The notes: generated by a model from the sequence alone, not told the origin. Positions 20,866 through 31,721 are shown, numbered from the stretch's first letter. The stretch is 64,000 bases of DNA from Litchfieldella anticariensis FP35 = DSM 16096 (GCF_000409775.1 NZ_KE332397.1:1-64000), one strand, 5' to 3'. Numbers and translations are program-made.

Positions 20866-20929
20866 GCGCATCCTTTGAATGCGTGGGTAGACGGCTCGCG
20901 CCGTCGACATCCATTGGAGTTTAGGGCAA

Positions 20930-21241
20930 ATGCAGAACCAGAAGATTCGCATTCGGTTGAAGGCGTTCGACCATCGCCTGATCGACCAGTCCGCTGCGGA
21001 AATCGTTGAGACCGCCAAGCGGACGGGAGCTCAGGTGCGCGGTCCGATTCCGCTGCCGACCAACCGTGAGCGCTACACCATCCTGATTTCGCCACACGTC
21101 AACAAGGACGCGCGCGATCAGTATGAGATTCGCACTCATAAGCGTGTGCTCGACATCGTCGAACCCACGGAAAAAACCGTCGATGCACTGATGAAGCTCG
21201 ACCTCGCCGCTGGCGTGGACGTGCAGATTAAACTCGACTGA
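20930..21241 (+). CDS. rpsJ: 30S ribosomal protein S10
   Basis: 30S head protein and, as NusE, part of antitermination complexes. The 103 aa match the family exactly, with the [21 protein letters not shown] loop. It opens the S10 operon. A 137-nt gap separates it from rplC, unusually long for this operon. Confidence 0.98.
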   Translation: MQNQKIRIRLKAFDHRLIDQSAAEIVETAKRTGAQVRGPIPLPTNRERYTILISPHVNKDARDQYEIRTHKRVLDIVEPTEKTVDALMKLDLAAGVDVQIKLD

Positions 21242-21378
21242 TATCACACTAGACACTTGCGGCAAACTGCCTGGCAGATGCCGCCGCGCCGGGATGGCGC
21301 CACACAATGTGCTAGTGGAATGCTCTGGAAAGGGCAGCCATAGCGGGTGATAGCCCCGTACACTATAGGAGACTGAGC

Positions 21379-22017
21379 ATGACTATCGGTTTGGTCGGTA
21401 AAAAGGCCGGGATGACCCGTGTCTTTACCGAAGATGGCGCATCCGTGCCCGTAACCGTGATCGAGGTTGAGCCTAACCGCGTGACTCGCGTCAAGACCGT
21501 CGAAAGCGACGGCTACAGCGCGGTGCAGGTAACAACCGGTTCCCGCAAGGCCAAGCACCTGACCAAGGCGCAAGCTGGTCAATTTGCCAAGGCAGGTACC
21601 GAGGCCGGTCGTTCATTGATGGAGTTTCGTCTGGCTGAAGGCGAAGAAGCTCCGGACGTGGGCGGCGAACTCACCGTATCCCTCTTTGAAGCTGGTCAGA
21701 AGATCGATGTGACCGGCACCTCCAAGGGCAAGGGCTTCCAAGGCGCTGTCAAGCGCTGGAACTTCCGCACCCAGGACAACAGCCACGGTAACTCCCTGTC
21801 GCATCGCGCGCCAGGTTCCATCGGCATGTGTCAGACCCCGGGTCGTGTCTTCAAGGGCAAGAAAATGGCCGGTCAGATGGGTAACGTCCGCTGCACCGTG
21901 CAGAGCCTGGAAGTCGTCCGTGTCGATGCCGAGCGCAACCTGCTGCTCATCAAGGGAGCTGTCCCTGGTGCGCAGGGTAGCGACGTCGTCGTGCGCTCTG
22001 CCGTGAAAGCTCGCTGA
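21379..22017 (+). CDS. rplC: 50S ribosomal protein L3
   Basis: Early 50S assembly protein reaching towards the peptidyl-transferase centre. The 212-aa length is typical. The loop reads [20 protein letters not shown]; the glutamine methylated by PrmB in E. coli is kept, while the preceding residues differ (MC instead of QN). TAGGAG precedes the ATG. Confidence 0.98.
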   Translation: MTIGLVGKKAGMTRVFTEDGASVPVTVIEVEPNRVTRVKTVESDGYSAVQVTTGSRKAKHLTKAQAGQFAKAGTEAGRSLMEFRLAEGEEAPDVGGELTVSLFEAGQKIDVTGTSKGKGFQGAVKRWNFRTQDNSHGNSLSHRAPGSIGMCQTPGRVFKGKKMAGQMGNVRCTVQSLEVVRVDAERNLLLIKGAVPGAQGSDVVVRSAVKAR

Positions 22018-22029
22018 GGGGGTTGACCG

Positions 22030-22638
22030 ATGAATCTGAATCTTGCAGGCGCTGGTGCCGGTACTGTCGAAGTGTCCGATGCCACCTTTGGCAAAGAATT
22101 CAACGAGGCGCTGGTACACCAGGTCGTTACCGCCTATCTGGCTGGTGGTCGTCAGGGTACACGAGCCCAGAAGAATCGTTCCGACGTGCGTGGTGGTGGC
22201 AAGAAGCCGTGGCGTCAGAAGGGTACTGGTCGTGCGCGTGCCGGTACCATCCGTTCTCCGCTGTGGCGTAGTGGCGGTGTGACTTTTGCGGCCCGTCCCC
22301 AGGACCATTCGCAGAAGGTCAACCGCAAGATGTATCGCGCGGCAATGCGCTCGATTCTCTCTGAGCTGGTGCGTCAGGAGCGTCTGGTGGCGGTCGACGA
22401 GATTTCCGTCGAGGCGCCGAAGACCAAGCAGCTCGTTGCCAAGCTCAAGGAGCTCGGTCTGGAGAAAGTGCTGATCGTTACCGAGGAAGTCGACGAGAAG
22501 CTGTATCTGGCTGCCCGCAACATTCCCAACGTGGATGTGGTGGACGTCGCTGCCGCCGATCCGGTGAGTCTGGTTGCCTTTGACAAGGTGCTGGTCACCG
22601 TCTCCGCTCTGCGCAAATTCGAGGAGAAGCTGGCATGA
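22030..22638 (+). CDS. rplD: 50S ribosomal protein L4
   Basis: 50S protein lining the exit tunnel; in E. coli also the repressor of the S10 operon. The 202-aa protein has the extended loop [20 protein letters not shown]. Its end overlaps the rplW start by 4 nt (ATGA). The short rpsJ leader suggests L4 feedback is absent or acts elsewhere here. Confidence 0.98.
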   Translation: MNLNLAGAGAGTVEVSDATFGKEFNEALVHQVVTAYLAGGRQGTRAQKNRSDVRGGGKKPWRQKGTGRARAGTIRSPLWRSGGVTFAARPQDHSQKVNRKMYRAAMRSILSELVRQERLVAVDEISVEAPKTKQLVAKLKELGLEKVLIVTEEVDEKLYLAARNIPNVDVVDVAAADPVSLVAFDKVLVTVSALRKFEEKLA

Positions 22639-22931
22639 ACCAGGAACGCGTATTCAAGGTTCTGCTTGGTCCGCACGTGACCGAGAAGGCCGCCTTCGCC
22701 GCCGAGAACAACCAGTACGTTTTCAAGGTGGCTAGTGACGCGACCAAGCCGGAAATCAAGCAGGCCGTCCAGGCCTTGTTCGGCAAGAAGGTCGATCGTG
22801 TGCAGGTCTTGAACGTGAAGGGCAAGACCAAGCGCACCGCACATGGCGTCGGTCAGCGCAAGGGTTACCGCAAGGCATACGTGACCCTGGCCGCGGGCGA
22901 GACGCTCGAAGACTTCTCTGGCGCCGAATAA
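22635..22931 (+). CDS. rplW: 50S ribosomal protein L23
   Basis: Sits at the tunnel exit and docks trigger factor and SRP. The 98-aa protein contains [21 protein letters not shown] and the hairpin-loop segment [15 protein letters not shown]. It overlaps rplD by 4 nt, implying coupled translation. Confidence 0.97.
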   Translation: MNQERVFKVLLGPHVTEKAAFAAENNQYVFKVASDATKPEIKQAVQALFGKKVDRVQVLNVKGKTKRTAHGVGQRKGYRKAYVTLAAGETLEDFSGAE

Positions 22932-22948
22932 GGGCAGGAGTACGGATC

Positions 22949-23779
22949 ATGGCAGTAGTTAAGACCAAACCCACATCCGCCGGTCGTCGCCACGTTGTCA
23001 AGATCGTTAGCGACGAGCTCTACAAGGGCCGGGCCTATGCGCCGCTGCTTGAAAAGCAGTCCAAGTCCGGTGGGCGTAACAACAACGGTCGTATCACCAC
23101 CCGTCATGTGGGCGGTGGTCACCGTCACCATTATCGTCTGGTCGATTTCAAGCGCACCAAAGATGGCGTTCCCGCCATTGTCGAGCGCATCGAATATGAC
23201 CCGAACCGCAGTGCCCATATTGCGCTGCTGAAGTATCTGGACGGCGAGCGTCGTTACATCATCGCGCCCAAGGGCGTGAGCGCTGGCGACACACTCGAGT
23301 CCGGTGTCAACGCGGCGATCAAGCGGGGTAATACCCTGCCGCTGCGCAACATCCCGGTGGGTTCCACCGTGCACTGCATCGAGCTCAAGCCCGGTAAGGG
23401 TGCGCAGATCGCTCGTAGTGCCGGGGCCAGTGCCCAGTTGGTTGCACGTGAAGGAAACTATGCCACCCTGCGCCTGCGCTCTGGCGAGATGCGCAAAGTG
23501 TTGGCCGAGTGCCGTGCGACCCTCGGTGAAGTGAGCAACTCCGAGCACAGCCTGCGTCAGCTTGGTAAGGCCGGTGCAAAGCGCTGGAGAGGTGTGCGCC
23601 CGACCGTTCGTGGTGTCGCCATGAACCCGGTGGACCACCCGCATGGTGGTGGTGAAGGTCGCACCAGTGGTGGCCGTCATCCGGTCACTCCGTGGGGCGT
23701 GCCCACCAAGGGTCACAAGACCCGCAAGAACAAGCGCACCGATAAGCTGATCGTTCGTCGCCGCAAGGCCCGGAACTGA
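22949..23779 (+). CDS. rplB: 50S ribosomal protein L2
   Basis: Core 50S protein close to the peptidyl-transferase centre. The 276-aa protein carries the conserved C-terminal motif [20 protein letters not shown] and the basic tail [17 protein letters not shown]. It lies 17 nt after rplW. Confidence 0.98.
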   Translation: MAVVKTKPTSAGRRHVVKIVSDELYKGRAYAPLLEKQSKSGGRNNNGRITTRHVGGGHRHHYRLVDFKRTKDGVPAIVERIEYDPNRSAHIALLKYLDGERRYIIAPKGVSAGDTLESGVNAAIKRGNTLPLRNIPVGSTVHCIELKPGKGAQIARSAGASAQLVAREGNYATLRLRSGEMRKVLAECRATLGEVSNSEHSLRQLGKAGAKRWRGVRPTVRGVAMNPVDHPHGGGEGRTSGGRHPVTPWGVPTKGHKTRKNKRTDKLIVRRRKARN

Positions 23780-23812
23780 GATCCAACGCCAAGACATTAA
23801 GAGGTAACGGCT

Positions 23813-24088
23813 GTGCCACGTTCACTGAAGAAAGGTCCCTTCATTGACCTTCATCTGCTGAAGAAGGTTGAGGCTGCAGTGGAAAAGAACGACCGCAAAC
23901 CGATCAAGACCTGGTCGCGTCGTTCGATGATCCTGCCCAATATGGTCGGGCTCACCATTGCGGTCCATAACGGTCGCCAACACGTCCCGGTGCACGTCTC
24001 CGAGGAAATGGTTGGCCACAAGCTGGGCGAATTCGCTGCTACCCGCACCTACCGCGGCCATGCGGCGGACAAGAAAGCCAAACGGTAA
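23813..24088 (+). CDS. rpsS: 30S ribosomal protein S19
   Basis: 30S head protein contacting S13 and the A-site finger. The 91-aa protein begins at GTG ([15 protein letters not shown]) with AGAGGTAA upstream. It contains [20 protein letters not shown] and [16 protein letters not shown]. Confidence 0.97.
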   Translation: MPRSLKKGPFIDLHLLKKVEAAVEKNDRKPIKTWSRRSMILPNMVGLTIAVHNGRQHVPVHVSEEMVGHKLGEFAATRTYRGHAADKKAKR

Positions 24089-24106
24089 GCCAGAGAGGAT
24101 TGAGAG

Positions 24107-24439
24107 ATGGAAGTCACAGCTAAGCTGCGTGGCGCTCGTTTATCCGCCCAGAAGGCCCGTTTGGTGGCTGACCAGGTGCGCGGTAAACCTGTCGCCGAAG
24201 CGCTCGACCTGCTGACCTTCTCACCGAAGAAGGCTGCCAAGCTGGTCAAGAAGGTGCTGCAGTCCGCTATTGCGAACGCGGAAGAAAATAACGGCATGGA
24301 CATCGACGAGCTGCGTGTCTCGACCATCTGCGTCGATGAGGGCATGACGCTCAAGCGCATCCAGCCGCGCGCCAAAGGCCGCGCGGACCGTATCTTGAAG
24401 CGCACCTGCCACATCACCGTCAAGGTAGCCGAGAAGTAG
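24107..24439 (+). CDS. rplV: 50S ribosomal protein L22
   Basis: Lines the exit tunnel with its long beta-hairpin. The 110 aa equal the E. coli length. The hairpin segment [20 protein letters not shown], where macrolide-resistance changes occur, is of wild-type form. GAGAGG precedes the ATG. Confidence 0.97.
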   Translation: MEVTAKLRGARLSAQKARLVADQVRGKPVAEALDLLTFSPKKAAKLVKKVLQSAIANAEENNGMDIDELRVSTICVDEGMTLKRIQPRAKGRADRILKRTCHITVKVAEK

Positions 24440-24450
24440 GAGTCGACCAG

Positions 24451-25149
24451 ATGGGTCAGAAAGTCAATCCAACAGGCATTCGGCTGGGTATTGTCAAGGA
24501 TCACACTTCGGTGTGGTACGCCGAACGCGGTGCCTATGCCGACAAGCTGAATAACGACCTCGAAGTGCGTCGCTTCCTCGAGGAGCGCCTCAAGAATGCG
24601 TCCGTAAGCCGCATTCATATCGAGCGTCCGGCAAACAATGCACGTATCACCATTCACACTGCTCGTCCGGGCATCGTGATTGGCAAGAAGGGTGAGGATG
24701 TCGACCGTCTGCGTCGCGACGTCACCCAGATGATGGGCGTGCCAGTACACGTCAACATCGAGGAAGTCCGCAAGCCGGAACTCGATGCCCAGCTCGTCGC
24801 GCAGAACATTGCCGGCCAGCTAGAGCGTCGCGTGATGTTCCGTCGTGCCATGAAGCGTGCGGTGCAGAACTCCATGCGCCTCGGCGCCGGCGGCATCAAG
24901 GTGATGCTTTCCGGACGTCTCGGCGGCGCGGAAATCGCCCGTACCGAATGGTATCGCGAAGGCCGGGTGCCGTTGCACACTCTGCGCGCGGATATCGATT
25001 ACGCCACCTACGAGGCTCACACCACCTACGGCGTCATCGGCGTCAAGGTGTGGATCTTCAAGGGTGAAATCCTCGGGGGCATCGAAGAGGTCCGCGCCAA
25101 GGCTAAACAGCCGCAGGCCGCGCCCTCCAAGAAGAAAGGTTCCAGGTAA
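24451..25149 (+). CDS. rpsC: 30S ribosomal protein S3
   Basis: mRNA-entry helicase protein of the 30S. The 232-aa protein has the KH domain ([19 protein letters not shown]) and a second domain with [20 protein letters not shown]. It starts [14 protein letters not shown], as in E. coli, 11 nt after rplV. Confidence 0.98.
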   Translation: MGQKVNPTGIRLGIVKDHTSVWYAERGAYADKLNNDLEVRRFLEERLKNASVSRIHIERPANNARITIHTARPGIVIGKKGEDVDRLRRDVTQMMGVPVHVNIEEVRKPELDAQLVAQNIAGQLERRVMFRRAMKRAVQNSMRLGAGGIKVMLSGRLGGAEIARTEWYREGRVPLHTLRADIDYATYEAHTTYGVIGVKVWIFKGEILGGIEEVRAKAKQPQAAPSKKKGSR

Positions 25150-25164
25150 GGGGAGAGCGAATCG

Positions 25165-25578
25165 ATGTTACAACCCAAGCGTATGAAATTCCGCAAGATG
25201 ATGAAGGGCCGCAACCGTGGCCTGGCACATCGCGGAAGCAAGGTGAGCTTCGGCGAATACGGCCTGAAAGCCACTGGGCGCGGTCGCGTCACCGCCCGCC
25301 AGATCGAAGCTGGTCGCCGTGCCATCACCCGTCACGTCAAGCGTGGCGGCAAGATCTGGATCCGGGTGTTTCCGGACAAGCCGATCTCCAAGAAGCCCCT
25401 GGAAGTCCGTATGGGTAAAGGGAAGGGCTCTGTGGAGTACTGGGTCGCGCAGATCCAGCCAGGCCGTGTCCTTTACGAGATCGAAGGCGTTTCTGAAGAG
25501 CTGGCGCGTGAGGCATTCAGCCTGGCCGCTCAGAAGTTTCCGGTCTCCACCACCTTTGTGAAACGGACGGTGATGTGA
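25165..25578 (+). CDS. rplP: 50S ribosomal protein L16
   Basis: Binds near the A-site tRNA elbow and the peptidyl-transferase centre. The 137-aa protein starts [19 protein letters not shown]. The arginine in [14 protein letters not shown] hydroxylated by YcfD in E. coli lies in a conserved context. The stop overlaps the rpmC start codon by one base (TGATG). Confidence 0.97.
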   Translation: MLQPKRMKFRKMMKGRNRGLAHRGSKVSFGEYGLKATGRGRVTARQIEAGRRAITRHVKRGGKIWIRVFPDKPISKKPLEVRMGKGKGSVEYWVAQIQPGRVLYEIEGVSEELAREAFSLAAQKFPVSTTFVKRTVM

Positions 25579-25769
25579 TGAAAGCCCAGGAAATTCGTGA
25601 TAAGTCGGAAGGGGAACTGCGTGAGCAGCTCTTCGAACTCCTCCGCGAGCAGTTCAACCTGCGCATGCAGAAGGCCACCGGCCAACTGAGCCAGACTCAT
25701 CTGCTCAAGCAGGTCCGTCGGGATATCGCCCGTGTGAAGACTGTGCTCAACGAGAAAGCAGGTGATTGA
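25578..25769 (+). CDS. rpmC: 50S ribosomal protein L29
   Basis: Small tunnel-exit protein. The 63-aa length equals E. coli. It starts [10 protein letters not shown] at the ATG that overlaps the rplP stop; the GTG one codon earlier is less likely. The helical motif [20 protein letters not shown] is diagnostic. Confidence 0.95.
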   Translation: MKAQEIRDKSEGELREQLFELLREQFNLRMQKATGQLSQTHLLKQVRRDIARVKTVLNEKAGD

Positions 25770-25770
25770 G

Positions 25771-26031
25771 ATGGCTGAAGAGAAGAAAGCCCGTATGCTC
25801 ACCGGCAAGGTGGTGAGCGACAAGATGGACAAGTCCATCGTCGTGATGATCGAGCGCCGTGAGCGTCATCCGATTTACGGCAAGTACGTGAAGCGCTCTA
25901 CCAAACTGCATGCCCATGACGCGCAGAATCAGGCGAAGGCCGGCGACACCGTTTCCATCGCGGAATCGCGTCCCCTGTCCAAGAAGAAAGCCTGGACACT
26001 GGTCGAGGTGGTCGAGCAGGCCAAAGGCTGA
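25771..26031 (+). CDS. rpsQ: 30S ribosomal protein S17
   Basis: Primary 16S rRNA-binding protein. The 86-aa protein has the OB-fold motif [20 protein letters not shown] and [18 protein letters not shown]. The chosen ATG follows the rpmC stop by one base. It is the last gene of the S10 operon. Confidence 0.96.
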   Translation: MAEEKKARMLTGKVVSDKMDKSIVVMIERRERHPIYGKYVKRSTKLHAHDAQNQAKAGDTVSIAESRPLSKKKAWTLVEVVEQAKG

Positions 26032-26082
26032 GCTCGATCCCCTGCAGAACCAGTGTGGTCAGATTAGGTTTGGAGAAAACCG

Positions 26083-26454
26083 ATGATTCAGACACAGACA
26101 ATGCTGGATGTCGCCGACAACAGCGGTGCGCGCCGGGTGCAATGCATCAAGGTGCTGGGCGGTTCTCACCGTCGCTATGCCCGCGTGGGCGATATCATCA
26201 AGGTCACGGTGAAGGAAGCCATTCCGCGAGGTAAGGTCAAGAAAGGCCAAGTCCTCAAGGCGGTGGTGGTTCGCACTCGTAGTGGCGTCCGTCGTGGTGA
26301 CGGCTCGCTGATCCGCTTCGACGGAAATGCGGCGGTTCTGTTGAACAACACCAACGAGCAGCCGATCGGCACCCGTATCTTCGGACCGGTGACCCGTGAA
26401 CTTCGGACCGAGAAGTTCATGAAGATCATTTCCTTGGCGCCCGAAGTGCTGTAA
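26083..26454 (+). CDS. rplN: 50S ribosomal protein L14
   Basis: 50S interface protein contacted by initiation factors and RsfS. The 123-aa protein starts [19 protein letters not shown]. It opens the spc operon; the 51-nt gap before it shows no convincing promoter, so it is probably co-transcribed with the S10 genes. Confidence 0.98.
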   Translation: MIQTQTMLDVADNSGARRVQCIKVLGGSHRRYARVGDIIKVTVKEAIPRGKVKKGQVLKAVVVRTRSGVRRGDGSLIRFDGNAAVLLNNTNEQPIGTRIFGPVTRELRTEKFMKIISLAPEVL

Positions 26455-26468
26455 GGAGCGAGGCGGAT

Positions 26469-26786
26469 ATGCAAAAGATCAAACGTGACGATGAAGTGAT
26501 CGTCATCGCCGGCAAGGACAAGGGCAAGCGTGGCACGATCAAGCGCGTCCTCAAGGACGACCGCTTCGTCGTGTCCGGTGTGAACATGATCAAGCGTCAC
26601 ACCAAGCCCAACCCCATGGCGGGCAATCAGGGCGGTATCGTCGAGCGCGAGGCTCCGATTCACGCGTCCAACGTAGCCATCTTCAATCAGGAGACCGGTA
26701 AGGCGGATCGCGTCGGCTTCCAGGTGAAGGAAGACGGTACCAAGGTACGTATCTACAAGTCGACGCAGACGCAGATCGACGCCTAA
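26469..26786 (+). CDS. rplX: 50S ribosomal protein L24
   Basis: Early assembly initiator of the 50S. The 105-aa protein carries the KOW motif [21 protein letters not shown] and [12 protein letters not shown]. It is separated from rplN by 14 nt. Confidence 0.97.
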   Translation: MQKIKRDDEVIVIAGKDKGKRGTIKRVLKDDRFVVSGVNMIKRHTKPNPMAGNQGGIVEREAPIHASNVAIFNQETGKADRVGFQVKEDGTKVRIYKSTQTQIDA

Positions 26787-26804
26787 CGCGAGTCGGGTAG
26801 CAAA

Positions 26805-27344
26805 ATGGCGAACTTGAAAGAACGTTATCAAAACGAGGTGGTGGCTCAACTCAAAGAGCAGTTCAGCTACGCCAACGTGATGCAGGTACCCCGGATCACC
26901 AAGGTGACTCTGAACATGGGTATCGGTGACGCGACCAGCGACAAGAAGCTGATCGAGAATGCCATCGGCGATCTGGAGAAGCTCTCCGGTCAGAAGCCGT
27001 TGGTGACCAAGGCACGTAAGTCCATCGCGGGCTTCAAGGTGCGTGAAGGCTGGCCCATCGGGATCAAGGTCACACTGCGCAGTGCGCGCATGTGGGAGTT
27101 CCTGGACCGCCTGGTGAACATCGCGATCCCCCGCGTGCGTGACTTCCGTGGTCTCAACCCGAAGTCCTTCGACGGTCGTGGCAACTATTCCATGGGGGTG
27201 CGTGAGCAGATCATCTTCCCGGAGATCGAATATGATAAGATCGACCGGATTCGTGGTCTGGATGTCACTATCACCACCACTGCCAATACCGACGAAGAAG
27301 GTCGTGCGCTGCTGAGCGCGTTGAACTTCCCGTTCAAGAAATAA
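26805..27344 (+). CDS. rplE: 50S ribosomal protein L5
   Basis: Binds 5S rRNA and contacts the 30S head. The 179-aa length matches E. coli. It contains [19 protein letters not shown] and [19 protein letters not shown]. coli S8 represses the spc operon near this start; I did not identify the equivalent site here. Confidence 0.98.
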   Translation: MANLKERYQNEVVAQLKEQFSYANVMQVPRITKVTLNMGIGDATSDKKLIENAIGDLEKLSGQKPLVTKARKSIAGFKVREGWPIGIKVTLRSARMWEFLDRLVNIAIPRVRDFRGLNPKSFDGRGNYSMGVREQIIFPEIEYDKIDRIRGLDVTITTTANTDEEGRALLSALNFPFKK

Positions 27345-27354
27345 GGGTGGGATC

Positions 27355-27660
27355 ATGGCAAAGAAGAGCATGGTTGAGCGCGAACTGAAGCGCACCAAGC
27401 TGGTCGAGAAGTATGCTGCCAAGCGTGTAGCACTCAAGGCCATAATCAACGACGTGAACGCTTCCGACGATGAGCGCTTCAACGCGCAGCTCAAGTTGCA
27501 ACAGCTGCCGCGCGACTCTAGCCCAGTGCGTCAGCGCAATCGCTGCCGCATCACTGGTCGTCCGCACGGCTTCTACAACAAGTTCGGGCTGGCCCGTAAC
27601 AAGCTGCGTGAAGCCGCCATGCGTGGTGACGTTCCTGGTCTCAAGAAGTCCAGCTGGTAA
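27355..27660 (+). CDS. rpsN: 30S ribosomal protein S14 (zinc-free form)
   Basis: 30S head protein. The 101-aa, E. coli-type S14 lacks the CxxC pairs of the short zinc-binding form. It has [20 protein letters not shown] and ends PGLKKSSW. Confidence 0.97.
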   Translation: MAKKSMVERELKRTKLVEKYAAKRVALKAIINDVNASDDERFNAQLKLQQLPRDSSPVRQRNRCRITGRPHGFYNKFGLARNKLREAAMRGDVPGLKKSSW

Positions 27661-27692
27661 CGGCCACGTAGAATTATCAGGAGCGTAACGTA

Positions 27693-28085
27693 ATGAGCAT
27701 GCAAGATACGCTGGCGGATATGTTCACCCGCATCCGCAATGCGCAGATGGCTACCAAGGAGACGGTCACCATGCCGTCCTCCAAGCTCAAAGTCGAGCTG
27801 GCCCGCGTGTTGAAGGAAGAGGGTTACATCAATGACTTCGCCGTCACCGAAGGTGCCAAGCCCGAGCTGACCGTCAGCCTCAAGTACTTCGAGGGTAAGC
27901 CGGTCATCGAGCACATCCAGCGAGTTTCCAAGCCATCCCTGCGCCAGTACAAGGGCAAGGACGCGCTGCCGAAGGTCGCCGATGGCCTGGGGATCGCGAT
28001 CGTTTCCACCTCCCAGGGCGTGATGACCGATCGTGCGGCCCGTCATGCCGGTGTCGGTGGTGAAGTCATCTGCACCGTATTCTAG
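27693..28085 (+). CDS. rpsH: 30S ribosomal protein S8
   Basis: Central-domain 16S rRNA binder; in E. coli the repressor of the spc operon. The 130-aa length is typical, with [18 protein letters not shown] at the start and [20 protein letters not shown] near the end. TCAGGAG lies 9 nt before the ATG. Confidence 0.98.
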   Translation: MSMQDTLADMFTRIRNAQMATKETVTMPSSKLKVELARVLKEEGYINDFAVTEGAKPELTVSLKYFEGKPVIEHIQRVSKPSLRQYKGKDALPKVADGLGIAIVSTSQGVMTDRAARHAGVGGEVICTVF

Positions 28086-28094
28086 GAGTTTGGA

Positions 28095-28625
28095 ATGTCC
28101 CGCGTAGCCAAATATCCGGTTAAATTGCCTAGCGGCGTCGAGGTCAAGCTCGACGGCGACCAACTGACCGTCAAGGGCGGCCAGGGCTCGCTCGCCATGA
28201 CCGTTCACTCTGATGTGGTGATCGGCCAGGAAGAGGGTCAGTTGACCTTTACTCCGAGCGAGACCGCCAAGAGCTGGGCAATGGTCGGAACTACCCGTGC
28301 ACTGGTCCAGAATCTGGTCACCGGTGTAAGCGAGGGCTTCACCAAGACCCTCGAGATCAATGGCGTCGGCTATCGTGCCCAGGCAAGTGGCAAGACGCTC
28401 AACCTGACACTGGGCTTCTCTCACCCGGTCGAGTACACACTGCCCGAGGGTGTCACGGCGGAAACGCCGAAGAACACCACCATCGTGCTGAAGAGCGCGG
28501 ATAAGCAGCAGCTCGGCCAGGTAGCCGCGGAAATTCGCGCCTTCCGTCCGCCTGAACCCTATAAGGGCAAGGGAATTCGGTATGGCGACGAACAGGTCCG
28601 CCGCAAAGAAGCCAAGAAGAAGTAA
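28095..28625 (+). CDS. rplF: 50S ribosomal protein L6
   Basis: Located at the base of the stalk near the sarcin-ricin loop. The 176-aa protein has two repeated L6 folds; the second carries the signature [20 protein letters not shown]. It follows rpsH by 9 nt. Confidence 0.98.
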   Translation: MSRVAKYPVKLPSGVEVKLDGDQLTVKGGQGSLAMTVHSDVVIGQEEGQLTFTPSETAKSWAMVGTTRALVQNLVTGVSEGFTKTLEINGVGYRAQASGKTLNLTLGFSHPVEYTLPEGVTAETPKNTTIVLKSADKQQLGQVAAEIRAFRPPEPYKGKGIRYGDEQVRRKEAKKK

Positions 28626-28634
28626 GGCAGGGTT

Positions 28635-28985
28635 ATGAACGCGAAGAAAGAATCTCGTCTCCGTCGTGCCCGCCGCGCTCGCGCCAAGATTCGCGAGCTG
28701 GGCGTGTATCGCCTGTGCGTCAACCGTACCCCGCGCCACATCTATGCGCAGATCATCTCGCCAGATGGTGGCAAGGTCCTGGCCAGTGCATCCACGCTGG
28801 ACAAGGCACTGCGTGAGGGTGCAACCGGCAATGCAGACGCCGCTGCCAAGGTGGGGGCACTGATTGCCGAGCGCGCTAAGGAAGCGGGCATCACTCAGGT
28901 GGCCTTCGATCGTGCCGGTTTCAAGTACCATGGCCGCGTCAAGGCCCTGGCCGATGCCGCACGTGAAGGCGGTCTGAAATTCTAA
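28635..28985 (+). CDS. rplR: 50S ribosomal protein L18
   Basis: 5S rRNA-binding protein. The 116-aa protein contains [20 protein letters not shown] and ends with [20 protein letters not shown], both family hallmarks. Confidence 0.97.
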   Translation: MNAKKESRLRRARRARAKIRELGVYRLCVNRTPRHIYAQIISPDGGKVLASASTLDKALREGATGNADAAAKVGALIAERAKEAGITQVAFDRAGFKYHGRVKALADAAREGGLKF

Positions 28986-28996
28986 AGGGTTTTACG

Positions 28997-29497
28997 ATGG
29001 CGAAGAATGAACAGAACGGCGGCGATCTGCAGGAAAAGCTCGTGCAGGTCAACCGCGTCGCCAAAGTGGTCAAGGGCGGCCGTATTTTCGGTTTCACCGC
29101 GCTGACCGTCGTTGGCGATGGCAATGGTCGCGTTGGCTTCGGCCGCGGCAAGGCGCGTGAAGTGCCGGTCGCGATTCAGAAGGCTATGGATCAGGCGCGT
29201 CGCAACATGATCAAGGTGAGCCTCAGTGGTAGCACACTGCAGTACCCGGTCAAGGCCCGTCACGGTGCCTCCAAGGTGTACATGCAACCGGCTTCCGAAG
29301 GTACCGGGATCATCGCTGGCGGCGCCATGCGCTCCGTGCTCGAGTTGGCTGGTGTACACGACGTGCTGGCCAAGTGCTACGGCTCTACCAACCCGGTGAA
29401 CGTGGTGCGTGCGACCGTCAAGGGGCTCGCCGCCATGCAGGCGCCGGAAGACATCGCCGCCAAGCGCGGGTTGTCAGTCGAAGCGATCACGGGGTAA
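28997..29497 (+). CDS. rpsE: 30S ribosomal protein S5
   Basis: Accuracy and mRNA-unwinding protein at the 30S entry. The 166-aa protein has the N-terminal double-stranded-RNA-binding fold ([20 protein letters not shown]), where spectinomycin-resistance changes occur, in wild-type form. The C-terminal domain contains [16 protein letters not shown]. Confidence 0.98.
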   Translation: MAKNEQNGGDLQEKLVQVNRVAKVVKGGRIFGFTALTVVGDGNGRVGFGRGKAREVPVAIQKAMDQARRNMIKVSLSGSTLQYPVKARHGASKVYMQPASEGTGIIAGGAMRSVLELAGVHDVLAKCYGSTNPVNVVRATVKGLAAMQAPEDIAAKRGLSVEAITG

Positions 29498-29503
29498 GAC
29501 ACC

Positions 29504-29686
29504 ATGGCAGCAACGATCAAGGTTACCCAGACCCGCAGCACCATCGGCGTCCTGGCCAAGCACAAGGCCACTATGAAGGGCTTGGGTCTGCGCCGCATCG
29601 GTCATACGGTCGAACTGGAAGACACCCCTGCCGTGCGCGGCATGATTCACAAGGTCAATTACCTTGTGCGTGTTGAGGGAGAGTAA
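29504..29686 (+). CDS. rpmD: 50S ribosomal protein L30
   Basis: Small 50S protein of 60 aa with [20 protein letters not shown], the typical bacterial short form. It lies 6 nt after rpsE and 3 nt before rplO. Confidence 0.96.
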   Translation: MAATIKVTQTRSTIGVLAKHKATMKGLGLRRIGHTVELEDTPAVRGMIHKVNYLVRVEGE

Positions 29687-29689
29687 TCC

Positions 29690-30121
29690 ATGAAACTCAA
29701 TACTTTGAGTCCGGCACCGGGCTCCAAGCACGCCGAGAAGCGCGTCGGTCGTGGTATCGGTTCCGGTCTAGGTAAGACCGGTGGCCGTGGCCACAAGGGT
29801 CAGAAGTCGCGTAGTGGCGGTACGGTCAAGCCCGGTTTCGAGGGCGGCCAGATGCCGTTGCAGCGCCGTCTGCCCAAGTTCGGCTTCACTTCCATGAAGT
29901 CGCTGGTCTCCGAAGAGGTGCGCCTGGCCGAGCTGGCCAAAGTCGAGGGTGATGTTACCCTGGACAGCCTCAAGAAGGCCAACGTGCTAAAGGACGCCAC
30001 GCAGCATGCGAAGGTGATCCTCTCTGGCGAACTGAACAAGGCGGTCACTGTTCGTGGTCTCAAGGTCACTAAAGGTGCCCGTGCCGCGATCGAAGCCGCT
30101 GGCGGCAAGGTAGAGGACTAA
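29690..30121 (+). CDS. rplO: 50S ribosomal protein L15
   Basis: Late-assembly 50S protein. The 143-aa protein has the glycine/arginine-rich N-terminal arm ([16 protein letters not shown]) and [18 protein letters not shown]. The secY ATG directly follows its stop codon. Confidence 0.98.
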   Translation: MKLNTLSPAPGSKHAEKRVGRGIGSGLGKTGGRGHKGQKSRSGGTVKPGFEGGQMPLQRRLPKFGFTSMKSLVSEEVRLAELAKVEGDVTLDSLKKANVLKDATQHAKVILSGELNKAVTVRGLKVTKGARAAIEAAGGKVED

Positions 30122-31453
30122 ATGGCTAAGTCAGGTAACATGCCGGCGATGGGTAGCGGACTGGGCGAACTCTGGGCGCGTCTGCGTTTCGTGTTCCTTG
30201 CCATCGTGGTGTACCGCATCGGTGCCCACATCCCCGTTCCCGGTATCAATCCTGACCAGCTTGCTGCCTTGTTCAGGGAGCAGCAGGGCACCATCCTGGG
30301 ACTGTTCAACATGTTCTCGGGTGGTGCGCTGGAGCGCATGAGTATCTTCGCCTTGGGCATCATGCCGTACATCTCGGCGTCGATCATCATGCAGCTTCTC
30401 ACCGCGGTCTCACCTCAGCTCGAGCAGTTGAAGAAGGAGGGTGAGTCCGGTCGTCGCAAGATCAGCCAGTACACTCGTTATGGCACGGTGGTCTTGGCCT
30501 TTGTCCAGGCGGTTGGTATGTCCGTCGGTCTGGCGGGTCAGGGTATCGCCTATACTGCTGACTTCAGCTTCTATTTCACCGCCGTGATCACCTTCGTGTC
30601 GGGTGCGGTGTTCCTGATGTGGCTGGGGGAGCAGATCACCGAGAAGGGCATCGGTAATGGTATTTCGTTGCTGATCTTTTCGGGGATCGTGGCGGGGCTG
30701 CCGGGCGCTGTGGGTCAGTCGTTCGAACTGGCTCGCAACGATGGAGCCTGGAACGTGTTGCCGCTGTTGGCACTCTCCGTGCTGGGGATCGCCACTGTGG
30801 CGTTCGTGGTATTCATCGAACGCGGCCAGCGCCGCATCACGGTGAACTATCCACGCCGTCAGGTGGGCAACAAGATGTACGCCGGTCAAAGCAGCTATTT
30901 GCCGTTGAAGGTCAACATGGCGGGTGTCATCCCGGCGATCTTCGCGTCCAGCATTCTGTTGTTCCCCGCTTCCCTCGGCCAATGGGTCGGTGCCGGCGAG
31001 GGCATGGAATGGCTGCAGACGGCTTCCCTGGCTCTGGGGCCAGGGCAGCCACTGTACATCTTGCTTTTCGGCGCGGCGGTGATATTCTTCTGCTTCTTTT
31101 ACACAGCGCTGGTCTTCAACCCCAAGGATGTCGCTGACAACCTCAAGAAGTCAGGGGCCTTCTTGCCGGGTATTCGTCCGGGCGAGCAGACCGCTCGCTA
31201 CATCGACAAGGTGATGACCCGTCTGACCCTGTTCGGTGCCCTGTACATCACTGCGGTTTCCCTGATGCCTCAGTTCCTGATCGTGGCCTGGAATGTGCCG
31301 TTTTTCTTTGGCGGTACTTCCCTGCTGATCGTGGTAGTGGTGATCATGGACTTCATGGCTCAGGTGCAGTCACATCTCATGTCGCACCAATACGAGTCAG
31401 TGATGAAGAAGGCCAACCTGAAAGGCTACGGTAGCGGCGGCATCATGCGCTGA
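30122..31453 (+). CDS. secY: Preprotein translocase subunit SecY
   Basis: Channel-forming subunit of SecYEG in the inner membrane. The 443-aa length equals E. coli. Ten transmembrane helices are apparent, with the plug-region start [19 protein letters not shown] and the cytoplasmic loop [20 protein letters not shown]. There is no gap to rplO, so translation is coupled. rpmJ follows after 29 nt. Confidence 0.98.
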   Translation: MAKSGNMPAMGSGLGELWARLRFVFLAIVVYRIGAHIPVPGINPDQLAALFREQQGTILGLFNMFSGGALERMSIFALGIMPYISASIIMQLLTAVSPQLEQLKKEGESGRRKISQYTRYGTVVLAFVQAVGMSVGLAGQGIAYTADFSFYFTAVITFVSGAVFLMWLGEQITEKGIGNGISLLIFSGIVAGLPGAVGQSFELARNDGAWNVLPLLALSVLGIATVAFVVFIERGQRRITVNYPRRQVGNKMYAGQSSYLPLKVNMAGVIPAIFASSILLFPASLGQWVGAGEGMEWLQTASLALGPGQPLYILLFGAAVIFFCFFYTALVFNPKDVADNLKKSGAFLPGIRPGEQTARYIDKVMTRLTLFGALYITAVSLMPQFLIVAWNVPFFFGGTSLLIVVVVIMDFMAQVQSHLMSHQYESVMKKANLKGYGSGGIMR

Positions 31454-31482
31454 GGCGCGCCGTCCGCGATTTGGAGAGAACG

Positions 31483-31596
31483 ATGAAAGTTCGAGCTTCC
31501 GTAAAGAAAATGTGCCGCAATTGTAAGATCATTCGTCGCAATGGCGCCGTGCGTGTCATCTGCACCGAGCCGCGGCACAAGCAGCGCCAGGGCTGA
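31483..31596 (+). CDS. rpmJ: 50S ribosomal protein L36 (zinc-binding form)
   Basis: A 37-codon gene too short for usual length cut-offs. The protein [20 protein letters not shown]... carries the zinc ligands CxxC at 11-14, C27 and H32, so this is the C+ form used under zinc-replete conditions. GGAGAG lies before the ATG. It occupies its conserved place between secY and rpsM. Confidence 0.96.
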   Translation: MKVRASVKKMCRNCKIIRRNGAVRVICTEPRHKQRQG

Positions 31597-31626
31597 ATTT
31601 CTGGCAGTTGTCATGAACCGGTGCCG

Positions 31627-31664
31627 GCATACCCCTTGCCCTTGGCTGGGTAAAGGGGTATGCT
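31627..31664 (+). promoter_or_regulatory. Hairpin and candidate promoter before the alpha operon
   Basis: In the 125-nt rpmJ-rpsM gap a perfect 11-bp stem GCATACCCCTT/AAGGGGTATGC (31627-31637 with 31653-31663) overlaps a possible promoter, TTGCCC (31636-31641), 17 bp, TATGCT (31659-31664), followed by TTGCGCC. E. coli has an S4-binding pseudoknot before rpsM; I cannot confirm that fold here. Confidence 0.4.
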
Positions 31665-31721
31665 GTTGCGCCTTTTGTAGTTGATCCAACGAGCAAGCCG
31701 CTCAAATTTCGGAGTAAGCTG

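Noticed and set aside
31664..31721. E. coli-type S4-binding pseudoknot before rpsM
   Set aside because: The expected stems could not be drawn with confidence by eye; a covariance search would be needed.
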